Shown: piece by piece, positions 39,786 through 47,915 of the stretch | How the letters are laid out: every line of letters starts with the position of its first letter | Position numbering within the stretch: position 1 is the first letter of the stretch | DNA from: Pseudoalteromonas piscicida | GTDB lineage: Bacteria; Pseudomonadota; Gammaproteobacteria; Enterobacterales; Alteromonadaceae | DNA: 54,770 nt | NCBI RefSeq assembly: GCF_002744175.1 | Contig: NZ_NKHF01000022.1 | Span: 1 to 54,770, forward strand | Direction of reading: 5' to 3' | Position numbers and translations under genes: made by a program | The notes under the pieces: generated by a model | Told to the model about the DNA's origin: nothing | Databases searched by the model: none | Seen by the model: only the letters and a program-made list of their open reading frames with translations

Positions 39786-42119
39786 ATGAATGTGCAGAAC
39801 AAAACGGGTCAGTCGGTAGAAGTGGATAAAGAAATTGATGCCAACATCCTGCTCAGTAGTACACAAAAAAAACAAATCAAAGCACGTGATAGCCAGTATA
39901 AAGCGGCCGATTTATCTTGCTTACGGGCAATTGCACAAGCGGCAATAAATGTCGAATTATTCACTATTCCACTTTACATGACCGGTCTTTACTCAATTCA
40001 GGGCACCCACCAGATTGCAGACTCGTCTAACCTCTACCCTGGTCGCTACTGGCCAGGACTTGGCCCAACAGCGGGATATATACCAGAGCACCGCCTAAAT
40101 AAAGGCTACGACGTAGAGCTTAAACCACTTTTCAATATCGATACTTTGGTTGGTGACAATGACGATCCAAACAACCAAAAGGACTCATTTAAACTCTCTG
40201 TGAACCAGCAAGTGTTTAACGGCGTGTATAGTGTTTTTATCGAAGAAATGCTGCACTTACAACTCGCCTCAAACATGGCAAGTAAATTGGGCCTCACACC
40301 AAGCTTTACCAGCCAAGCATTAATTGACGAGAAGTTTGGTTGGAAGTGCTATAACAATCAAAGCGGTATTCCACACATTTTGGACTTTGCTGATTGCAGC
40401 GATGACTTGTCTAAATTAAGCCCTGAAGTTCAAGCTTACTTTAAGCAAATTTTCCCAAATAAGACGTTACAAGATCTCCGTGTTAATGCCACTGAGCTCA
40501 ACAAAGAGCAGACACTACTCTTTATGTTGATTGAAGAAACGGAAGAAAACGCAAAGAAAATTATCCAAGAGCAATATTTAGAACCAAACAAAGAGACAAA
40601 ACGGCCAAAATATTTTGAGCAGGCACCTTATGACTGGTGGAAACCCAATTACACTGAAAAAGATCTGCCGCTATTTGGCTCGATTGGACACATGTACCTC
40701 AGCTATTGGGATTATATTCAGATCCGATATGATGATGGCACCAGCTTGCTCGACTACGCTACCATTCAGCGCGACTATTTTAACGAACGTCCTGGTAACA
40801 AAGATTATCAGCCACAATTCCCAGGCATTAAAGGCTCACTCAACGTTAAAGAAGATCATACTGCATTAAAAGAAGCGTTAATGAATAATGTAAATGCCAT
40901 TACCGATCAAGGTGAAGGTGATGGTGTGGCTGATATGATTTGTAAACGCTGGGCTGATGAAAAGTGGGCACAAAACCTCCTAGCAGCAAAAGCGAATAAA
41001 GCGGAAGATACCCATCTCAGTACCGTAGAAGAGAAGTTTCAACCTAGCGCGGAAGCATTAAAGGCGGATTATCCCGCAAGCTGCGGCGAGGGTCCAATTT
41101 CGGGTTCAGCGTGTGCGCGGATCACTAATAAATACAAAGATCACTTTCAAATATTCACCGATACCATGAAGCTCATTGTCGACTTTGAGAAACCTTCAAG
41201 TCAATCAGACGAACGTTACATGACTTGGTCAACTTGGTTTGCTGAAGGTAATAGCTGGAATGAGGCGTTATTGGACCCCAACGGTGGTGATGAAGCAGCT
41301 AAGAACAACCCAAATCTCCCTTGCGTCAGCAGCGTAGTAAAAGCACTTAACAATCTTAAGCTCTCGTCCAATGTTGGCAATACGCATCAATTATTCAGTC
41401 AATCTGCGGTAGGCACTATTAAAGGCCTAACAACAGCGCTTGACCGTTATTGGTCGGGTAAAACCAGTGAATTCCCAGGCCCAGCAATGGGTGGTTCTGG
41501 CGATAGAATTTCTATTTGTTGGGCAACCACAGGAATTGCGCCTGATTTAGTTACAGGGATTAAAGCACAAGATCCAAACACCCTTTACCACGCCTGCCAA
41601 GGGATGAGTTACACCAACATTGGGGCAGATGTTCTGCCGCCTCCAGAGGTCTATCACAGCTGTAAAGGCAGTAACGATTGTAAAGCACAAGGTGGCTGTG
41701 GCTTTGTTCATAGCACAACGCCAGGTGGTAGTTGTGGTGGCAGCGTATCTACAGGGCCAAAAAGTGCACCTGCTGATAATAAGTGTAATAACTTGGGTGG
41801 CTGTGCTGTACCTATCTCAGCTTCTCAACTCTTCCCAGCACTTTCTGGTGAAGATCAAGAGTACGACATGCAGCTATTTAAGTTTAACTTAAAAGATAAT
41901 ACTTTCTCCCCGATGGATTACACTTTCCCTAAAGACCAAAAAGCACCGGCAGGAAAGTCTGAAGGTAACGTACTAATGCCTTACAAAAAAGGAGATGCAG
42001 TGTACGATATTGCATGGCAGGCATACTGTAATGCCAATGGTTTGTTAAAAGAAGATGGCACACCGGAAGACAAGCCAGCGGCTTCAGATATTCGTCTCGC
42101 ACTACCACCATCGACTTGA
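39786..42119 (+). CDS. Ferritin-like (VioB-like) protein with cysteine-rich C-terminal segment; possible MNIO substrate
   Basis: 777 aa with no signal peptide. Residues about 40-300 match the ferritin-like domain seen in VioB/iminophenylpyruvate-dimer-synthase-type proteins: CLRAIAQAAINVELFTIPLYMTGLYSI, then the carboxylate/His motif FIEEMLHLQLASNMASKLG and LFMLIEETEENA. The C-terminal part carries HSCKGSNDCKAQGGCGF (Cys626, 632, 638), SCGG (Cys650) and KCNNLGGC (Cys667, 673). The spacing is C-x5-C-x5-C and C-x5-C. The motif resembles cysteine motifs of bufferin-type peptides that DUF692 oxidases modify, and a DUF692 gene follows 12 bases downstream. ATG at 39786 has AAGGAG about 6 bases upstream; an in-frame TTG at 39681 is rejected. 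Whether it is an enzyme, a substrate or both is inference. Confidence 0.8.
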   Translation: MNVQNKTGQSVEVDKEIDANILLSSTQKKQIKARDSQYKAADLSCLRAIAQAAINVELFTIPLYMTGLYSIQGTHQIADSSNLYPGRYWPGLGPTAGYIPEHRLNKGYDVELKPLFNIDTLVGDNDDPNNQKDSFKLSVNQQVFNGVYSVFIEEMLHLQLASNMASKLGLTPSFTSQALIDEKFGWKCYNNQSGIPHILDFADCSDDLSKLSPEVQAYFKQIFPNKTLQDLRVNATELNKEQTLLFMLIEETEENAKKIIQEQYLEPNKETKRPKYFEQAPYDWWKPNYTEKDLPLFGSIGHMYLSYWDYIQIRYDDGTSLLDYATIQRDYFNERPGNKDYQPQFPGIKGSLNVKEDHTALKEALMNNVNAITDQGEGDGVADMICKRWADEKWAQNLLAAKANKAEDTHLSTVEEKFQPSAEALKADYPASCGEGPISGSACARITNKYKDHFQIFTDTMKLIVDFEKPSSQSDERYMTWSTWFAEGNSWNEALLDPNGGDEAAKNNPNLPCVSSVVKALNNLKLSSNVGNTHQLFSQSAVGTIKGLTTALDRYWSGKTSEFPGPAMGGSGDRISICWATTGIAPDLVTGIKAQDPNTLYHACQGMSYTNIGADVLPPPEVYHSCKGSNDCKAQGGCGFVHSTTPGGSCGGSVSTGPKSAPADNKCNNLGGCAVPISASQLFPALSGEDQEYDMQLFKFNLKDNTFSPMDYTFPKDQKAPAGKSEGNVLMPYKKGDAVYDIAWQAYCNANGLLKEDGTPEDKPAASDIRLALPPST

Positions 42120-42131
42120 TAGGCAGATAGC

Positions 42132-43082
42132 ATGACCAATCCAACTCGGACGCAGCAATTTGCTGCGTCCGCTATAGAACAATTGACCGACTTAGGGTTT
42201 GGTGTTGGCCTTAGAAGCCAGCACTACCCCTTTATTATGCCCCAATTGGAACGCGGAGCATCGCTTGATGTTGACTGGTTTGAAATCATTAGTGAGAACT
42301 ATATTGATAATCACGGTTATGGCCGGTATGTCCTCGCTCAACTAAAGGAGCAATATCCGCTAGTGATGCATGGCGTATCAATGAATATTGGCAGTAGCGA
42401 TCCGCTAAACTTTGAATACTTAGGCAAACTCAAAGCGCTAAGCGAGTTCGTTCAGCCACAGCTTATTTCTGATCATTTGTGTTGGACAGGCATTGCAGGC
42501 TTAAATAGTCACGATCTCCTACCTATGCCGTTAACTGACGAGAGCCTGCAACACGTGATAAACCGTATTGACCAAGTACAGGATTTTTTAGCGCGACCTT
42601 TGGTGCTTGAGAACCCATCAACATACCTTGAATTTCAACATTCAACTCTCACTGAAAGCGAGTTCTTTAGTGAATTAGTCACCGCAACAGGCTGCGGTAT
42701 GCTGTTGGATGTAAACAATGTCTTTGTCAGTAGCTTTAATCATGGTTTTGACGCCGAAGCGTTCATTCGTCAACTTCCCCATAAGCACATAGTTCAGATC
42801 CACCTAGCCGGTCCTAGCGACTGCGGTGATTGTTTGATAGACACCCATGACCAACCTGTGCCTGCCCAAGTTTGGCAACTTTACCAACTAGCGCAGCAGT
42901 TAACGGGTGGCGTGTCTACCTTACTGGAATGGGATGCCAATATCCCCAGTTTTCCTGAACTCGTTGCGGAGTTAAACAAAGCGAAACAAGTGCTTGCTGG
43001 AGACATTCCAGAGCAAAGGGCGCTCTCCACCAGCAATGCGATTTCGACCCCAATCGTCAATGAGCGAGCAGAATTAACGTAA
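42132..43082 (+). CDS. DUF692 multinuclear iron oxidase (MNIO; MbnB/BufB-like)
   Basis: 316 aa, TIM-barrel fold. DUF692 enzymes use two or three iron ions to oxidise cysteine or neighbouring residues of a peptide, as in methanobactin (MbnB) and bufferins. Typical motifs are all present: GVGLRSQHYPFI, WFEIISENYIDNHG, LVMHGVSMNIGSSDP, LISDHLCWTG, LVLENPSTYLEF, LLDVNNVFVSSFNHGFD, IVQIHLAG, and DTHDQPV...LLEWDANIP. There is no signal peptide, so it acts in the cytoplasm. It lies between the ferritin-like gene and the DUF2063 partner (1-base overlap, TAATG). No small separate precursor peptide is seen, which singles out the upstream Cys-rich C-terminus as candidate substrate. Confidence 0.92.
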   Translation: MTNPTRTQQFAASAIEQLTDLGFGVGLRSQHYPFIMPQLERGASLDVDWFEIISENYIDNHGYGRYVLAQLKEQYPLVMHGVSMNIGSSDPLNFEYLGKLKALSEFVQPQLISDHLCWTGIAGLNSHDLLPMPLTDESLQHVINRIDQVQDFLARPLVLENPSTYLEFQHSTLTESEFFSELVTATGCGMLLDVNNVFVSSFNHGFDAEAFIRQLPHKHIVQIHLAGPSDCGDCLIDTHDQPVPAQVWQLYQLAQQLTGGVSTLLEWDANIPSFPELVAELNKAKQVLAGDIPEQRALSTSNAISTPIVNERAELT

Positions 43083-43957
43083 TGAAAACGCCAGACTTAA
43101 CGCAAACTCAACAATGGCTTAGCACCGTTTTGATGGTACGAGGCGACCTATCACAAAAGCTCAATACCGCTGCTGCCCCTCATGGGGTGACACTGCATGA
43201 CTGTGTAAAAAGTAGTAAAAAATTGGGTGCCATGAGAAGAGTAGACATCTATGCCGCAGGCTATGTGATGCGGTTGGTAGAGTGCCTAAAAGGCGAGTTC
43301 GCATTGTTGTGCCAATTTATGGGAGAGGAAGTATTCGAGACTTTCGCTAAAGCCTTTATCGTCACCTTACCCTCAGAGTCTTGGACACTGCACCAACTTG
43401 GCTCACGCTTCGCTGATTTTTTAGCACAGACAAAGCCATCAGGAGATTTTGATCCCCATCAACAAGCTATGTTTAGTTTGCCCTGCGAGCTGGCAAAGTT
43501 AGAAAGAGCCAAAGCGCTTGCACTATTAAAGCCTGGGCCTGAAACACAGCAATCAACCACGGCAATAAGCGAGATTGAGCTCCTTTGCGGCATAGCCGAA
43601 GACTTTGTCATGTCGGTGCCAGGATCCGTGCAGCTTATTCAAACCGATTACCCCTTGCTGCCGCTTATAACCCAGCTTGAGCAAGCAGAGCCATATACCA
43701 TACCGGCACCAGCGCAAACACACATTGCGGTTTCTAGGCAGCAATATCGGATAAAAATGTGTGTATTGAATGACTGGCAAGCAGACTTATTGCTTCATTT
43801 GAGAGAAAAACCGCTACGCTACCAAGAAGCAGTAAGCTATAGCGCTAGCCGCCTAAACTTAAATCTACAAGCGCTGCAATCGCAGTTAGCAGTTTGGCTA
43901 CCAAGCGCAATTAATATGGGACTGTTTACGTTACAAAATGAACCAGTGCCCCACTGA
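43082..43957 (+). CDS. DUF2063 (HvfC/BufC-like) MNIO partner protein
   Basis: 291 aa. The N-terminal ~95 residues match the DUF2063 'putative DNA-binding' domain (RRVDIYAAGYVMRLVECLKGEFALLCQFMGEEVFETFAKAFI, then WTLHQLGSRFADFLA). This protein normally accompanies DUF692 oxidases and is thought to present the precursor peptide to the enzyme rather than bind DNA. The C-terminal half is a variable domain ending in a winged-helix-like segment. It is coupled to the oxidase gene and is the last gene before a rho-independent terminator. Confidence 0.88.
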   Translation: MKTPDLTQTQQWLSTVLMVRGDLSQKLNTAAAPHGVTLHDCVKSSKKLGAMRRVDIYAAGYVMRLVECLKGEFALLCQFMGEEVFETFAKAFIVTLPSESWTLHQLGSRFADFLAQTKPSGDFDPHQQAMFSLPCELAKLERAKALALLKPGPETQQSTTAISEIELLCGIAEDFVMSVPGSVQLIQTDYPLLPLITQLEQAEPYTIPAPAQTHIAVSRQQYRIKMCVLNDWQADLLLHLREKPLRYQEAVSYSASRLNLNLQALQSQLAVWLPSAINMGLFTLQNEPVPH

Positions 43958-43993
43958 TCCAATCAGCTAATAATGGCTCGGTTGATAAAGTGA

Positions 43994-44017
43994 AATAGCC
44001 CTTAATGGGTTATTTTT
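43994..44017 (+). terminator. Rho-independent terminator of the ferritin-like/MNIO operon
   Basis: AATAGCCC-TTAAT-GGGTTATT with one G-T pair, then TTTTT. It separates the operon from the regulator gene that starts 52 bases on. Confidence 0.85.
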
Positions 44018-44068
44018 ATATCCAATACAAGATAGACTAGCCTTATCGACTGCTGTTCCCAAATAATA

Positions 44069-46012
44069 ATGATAACAATCAATAACCGTAAGTTAGACTT
44101 GGTCACGGGTGAACTTGTCTACCTTGATGAAACCATCACATTAGAGGCAAAGGTGCTAGCAGTATTTGAAATACTTTATCAGCATCGTGGGAAGCTTGTT
44201 ACGCAAGAGCACCTACTCAATTCAGTATGGCAAAATACCGTCGTCGCCCCAAATGCCCTACAACGGTGTATTGCTCAGCTTAGGAAACTACTTGGCGATA
44301 ATGATAAGCGTATTATCCAAACTTTTCATAAAAAGGGCTATCGTTTACAACTTGAGGATCACCACACGAACTTACGCCAAAAGCTGAAAATATGTGCACT
44401 CTATTTCACAGGTTTCATCACCCTCTTTGGCATATTGTTTATCTACTCAACTATGCCAAAAGCTAAGTTCCAACTTTCAGAGGTGACACCTGTAAGTTAC
44501 GGATTGGAGTTGGAAAGTACTGCGACACTCACCTCAGACAGGAGGTTGTTATATGTGGCCAGAACATCGCAAACAGCAGAACTAAAAGTAAAGGAGTTAG
44601 ACTTCCAAACGACTAAACTCATCTCCCGCGCATTGGATTATACTGGTCAGCCGAAAATCAGCAATGATGGTAAAAGAGCCGTACTCATTGAAACGCGCAA
44701 AACAAAAGAACAAACTAAGTGTCAGCAGGTTATCGTCGCGTTACCAAAATTTGCTGGCAGGAAAGTGATCTCTCCTTGCTTAGACAATGAAGTACAGCAA
44801 GCCTACTGGGTTGATCATCAAGTGTTACTTATCGCCAATAACGAGTATGCCCTTTTTACTCCGCCCGCAGACTCAGTAACATTTAGTGCTTTGCCTATAG
44901 AAGCAACAATTTTAGCGTCTTCATTTAACGAGGATCACCTTACTTTGCTTAGCCAAAACTCAGATGATGAGACCTATCTTTCAAACTATATATTAAGCAA
45001 AAAAGGGGAACTTCGACTGCTTCAACAAGAGAGCTTACCTCGCTTGGAGTTAAGCCAGCCCATATTAGTATCAGGGCCTGATACAACACACATACTTTCA
45101 ACCGCATCTGCAGTCTACATTTTCCAAAGCCTTCAGCTTGTACAAACCATTCCTGCAATCGGCTCAGAGTCGCTTTATGTAACCGAATACCATGGCGATA
45201 ACAACTATTTAGCGACACAAGTGCAAGAACAAAAGCAGATTAATATACAAGACAGCCACTCTACAAACCAACTCACATCCAGCCACTACGACGAGCTCTC
45301 AGGACAATTCCAACCTAATGGAAATGCCATTGCATTTCTCTCTACTCGCACTGGCACCAGCGAAGTCTGGATAAAGGATTCACACCAAGAAATGCCCCTC
45401 ACCCATAACAAACATATCTCATCTTTTGTTTGGGCAGACGATGGTAAACAATTGTGGGCGGCATCAAAACACGGTTTACTGAAAATCAATTTAGTCACTG
45501 GCGTTGAAGTGTTTCCTGCTTTATTTGATAATAAAATCATACTGCAGTCGATTAAAATAAAAGGAAATAACTTCCTTCTCGTTAATGACCTTATCGATGA
45601 GCAACTGGTACTTTTCGACCCTATAACAAACCATAAGCAGCCACTTTATCAAGGGCAGATTCACTGGGCACAAATTCAGCAAAACGGTACAGTCTATATA
45701 GCCACACCTGATGAGCCAAACTTAAAAGTACTCGTCAATGGTGCACTTAAATCTCTGCCAATAACAAGCAAAGTGATCTTACATTGGCGTTTTTACCTAA
45801 GAGGAAATGAGCTGGTTATTCCAGACAAGAGGGCGACTATCTGGCGCTATAACATCAATACGCAAGCAGTGGATATATTAGGACAATCTGATGAGCAGAC
45901 TCGCTTGATCACGGATGTTCAAATTCATCCTTTTAGGGTTTTAGCTGACTCGCCAAAAACACTTAGAGCAAACCAAGTGAAAGTAAAAATAGCGAGACCA
46001 GAAAGCCACTAA
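44069..46012 (+). CDS. Membrane-bound transcriptional regulator, CadC/ToxR type
   Basis: 647 aa. An N-terminal OmpR-type winged helix (about 1-100: LVTQEHLLNSVWQNTVVAPNALQRCIAQLRKLLGD...IIQTFHKKGYRLQ) is followed by one TM helix (about 111-130) and a large periplasmic beta-propeller-like domain with TolB/PD40 features (AYWVDHQVLLIANN, SGQFQPNGNAIAFLSTRTGTSEVWIKD). This layout couples a periplasmic signal directly to promoter binding. It lies just behind the ferritin-like/MNIO operon and may regulate it, though a terminator and separate start show it is transcribed on its own. Confidence 0.85.
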   Translation: MITINNRKLDLVTGELVYLDETITLEAKVLAVFEILYQHRGKLVTQEHLLNSVWQNTVVAPNALQRCIAQLRKLLGDNDKRIIQTFHKKGYRLQLEDHHTNLRQKLKICALYFTGFITLFGILFIYSTMPKAKFQLSEVTPVSYGLELESTATLTSDRRLLYVARTSQTAELKVKELDFQTTKLISRALDYTGQPKISNDGKRAVLIETRKTKEQTKCQQVIVALPKFAGRKVISPCLDNEVQQAYWVDHQVLLIANNEYALFTPPADSVTFSALPIEATILASSFNEDHLTLLSQNSDDETYLSNYILSKKGELRLLQQESLPRLELSQPILVSGPDTTHILSTASAVYIFQSLQLVQTIPAIGSESLYVTEYHGDNNYLATQVQEQKQINIQDSHSTNQLTSSHYDELSGQFQPNGNAIAFLSTRTGTSEVWIKDSHQEMPLTHNKHISSFVWADDGKQLWAASKHGLLKINLVTGVEVFPALFDNKIILQSIKIKGNNFLLVNDLIDEQLVLFDPITNHKQPLYQGQIHWAQIQQNGTVYIATPDEPNLKVLVNGALKSLPITSKVILHWRFYLRGNELVIPDKRATIWRYNINTQAVDILGQSDEQTRLITDVQIHPFRVLADSPKTLRANQVKVKIARPESH

Positions 46013-46063
46013 TGTAAAAGCGGATCACACCGGTTCGCTACCTCTATGTCACTCTTGATAATG

Positions 46064-47173
46064 CTAAAGCCGAGACAAAACTAGATTAATATACTGCTGG
46101 GCTTCTTTATTTTTTTGCTCTGTTGCTAGCAGCAAGGCTCGCTTTAACTGAAGTGTTGCTTTTGTCGCATCGCCTGTATTCAAAAGAGTCTGGCCATATC
46201 GTAAGTGGTAAATAATAGAGTTAGGCGTAGTCGCAAGTAGCTCATCAAACACTATTTTCCCAAGCCTTGTATTGCCTTGCTCGAATAAATATTGCCCTAA
46301 AGCAAGCTGGTTGGCTTTAATATCAATCGGATAGCCATAGCGCTGTTCTAGTTGTTGGTGATATTCTTGCAATCCCTTTAGGCCTGACTTGTTAAATTGA
46401 GCATAATCTTGAAGCTTTATTGCGGAAAAAATATGTTGTAGTCCATGTCTTAGCCCTAATTGTGCGCCTACATGATAATGATGTTGACTTAAGTCTTCTA
46501 ACATCAGGTGTTGGTGTCGTTTTGAAACGGCGAGCGCAGCAAAAAACGGCCTATTTTCATCAAAGCTGCCAAGACTGATATATAGGTTATTGGAGAGTTT
46601 GCCCTTGGCGATATTGTCACTTACGTTTTCTTTTAGTTGCTTGGGAAGTTGACTCCAAACTGGCGCAGACAATATCGCGCCTTGGAAGTATCCAGACATT
46701 TCCCCTAATAAATTCAAGGCAATAGCGGCTCTGCTTGAGTACCCTTCAATAACTCTAAACGGCGACAAATTAAATTGCCGTATCAGTGTTGGTTCAACTT
46801 CATTCGCTAATACGCGAGCTAGCAAGGCAAAATACGCTTGATCAGATAACTTGTCAGCCCCAGCAAAATTCAATTTGGGCACTCGCACAATCACAAGTTG
46901 CGGGATAGGTGAAAAACTGGTGTGACTCAACCAGTCCACTTCAGCTTTCAGTACATCAAAACGGCTCTCTCCCGCAGTTGTATAAAGCGTTGAGTATGGC
47001 TCCTTTCGGTTAACATCAAAATCAAAAGGCAGATACACTTGTACATCAACAGGCTCTCCCACTAACTTTGAACTCACTGTAATATGCTGTAATTTTGAGG
47101 CTATCTGTGCGTGAGCAACTAACGCAAACAATGCGCAATTTAACCACATCAGAGTTTTTAAAAGTATTTTCAT
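46064..47173 (-). CDS. Secreted esterase-like alpha/beta hydrolase with TPR-like C-terminus
   Basis: About 369 aa with a signal peptide (MKILLKTLMWLNCALFALVAHA). The core resembles the putative-esterase (esterase D) family: VQVYLPFDF...YSTLYTTAGE, and VIEGYSSRAAIALNLLGEM, where the nucleophile Ser sits in GYSSR instead of the usual G-x-S-x-G. His may be in HHYHVGAQLGLRHGLQHIF. The last ~90 residues form TPR-like repeats (YLFEQGNTRLGKIVFDELL, RYGQTLLNTGDATKATLQLKRAL). ATG at 47173 follows GGAG, so the upstream ATG at 47185 is rejected. The ending Gly-to-Arg change raises doubt about activity. Confidence 0.75.
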   Translation of the reverse strand: MKILLKTLMWLNCALFALVAHAQIASKLQHITVSSKLVGEPVDVQVYLPFDFDVNRKEPYSTLYTTAGESRFDVLKAEVDWLSHTSFSPIPQLVIVRVPKLNFAGADKLSDQAYFALLARVLANEVEPTLIRQFNLSPFRVIEGYSSRAAIALNLLGEMSGYFQGAILSAPVWSQLPKQLKENVSDNIAKGKLSNNLYISLGSFDENRPFFAALAVSKRHQHLMLEDLSQHHYHVGAQLGLRHGLQHIFSAIKLQDYAQFNKSGLKGLQEYHQQLEQRYGYPIDIKANQLALGQYLFEQGNTRLGKIVFDELLATTPNSIIYHLRYGQTLLNTGDATKATLQLKRALLLATEQKNKEAQQYINLVLSRL

Positions 47174-47369
47174 GCTTTTCTCCATTTTTAGCTAAGCTTA
47201 TGAAATAAAAACTTTTAAAACTTGATGCATTACTTATTTTTTATTGATTAATTGCTGATGTGGATCAATCCGAGTTTGTTAGAGGCTAAACATCAGGTGT
47301 TAACACGGCTACCTAAATCGCGACGTTTAGTATAGTGCTACTCATTGTAAAATGTGATGTGAAAGCTTA

Positions 47370-47771
47370 TTAATTGCGCGTATACACGTTAAGCAACGGA
47401 AACTTGTTCTCACCGAAAGCCAATGTTATTGAGAGCGTTTCTCCGCCATCAAAGCTTTCAGAAAGTTTCATTGGCGCGATCCTTTGCCCGTTTGCTGTTA
47501 GTGCCAGCAGGTGTTTTTGTGTTAATGTTCGACGTCCGCTCGATTGATTTTTAACCGTGATCATTGCCCAGCGCTCACCGCTTTCGTTACTCATCAATAC
47601 CGCGTTAAGTACCTTGAAATCACTGATATCTGGGTAAATATTGGCATCATTCGGAAAAGCCAATTCCATATTGTTAGGCACTACGCTATCAATCGTTAAC
47701 GCTTCTTCAGCTGCCTGAGTATTGACAGCGAACGCAAGTAACCACAGTCCAGTTATTATCCTTCTAATCAT
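47370..47771 (-). CDS. Small secreted protein of unknown function
   Basis: 133 aa with a signal peptide (MIRRIITGLWLLAFAVNTQA) and a mature part that looks like a single beta-sandwich domain (LELAFPNDANIYPDISDFKVLNAVLMSNESGERWAMITVKNQSSGRRTLTQKHLLALTANG). No catalytic motif and no cysteines. No family is recognised with confidence. It is flanked by a terminator of the upstream peptidase and a 184-base gap to the esterase gene, so it is probably transcribed alone. Confidence 0.65.
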   Translation of the reverse strand: MIRRIITGLWLLAFAVNTQAAEEALTIDSVVPNNMELAFPNDANIYPDISDFKVLNAVLMSNESGERWAMITVKNQSSGRRTLTQKHLLALTANGQRIAPMKLSESFDGGETLSITLAFGENKFPLLNVYTRN

Positions 47772-47854
47772 TTAATTTCCCTCCTATTTTCCTTTAACTA
47801 ATTCAATTTTTGGGCACAAAAAATACTTGCGCAGCACCAAGGTAACACTGCAAA

Positions 47855-47891
47855 ACAAAAATGCCAGACTACACACTGTGCGATCTGGCAT
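47855..47891 (-). terminator. Rho-independent terminator of the S9 peptidase gene
   Basis: On the minus strand ATGCCAGA...TCTGGCAT forms an 8-bp stem around a 15-nt loop and is followed by TTTTTGTTTTG. It lies 25 bases after the peptidase stop. Confidence 0.85.
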
Positions 47892-47915
47892 GTTCTTAAC
47901 TAGTCGTGACATCAA

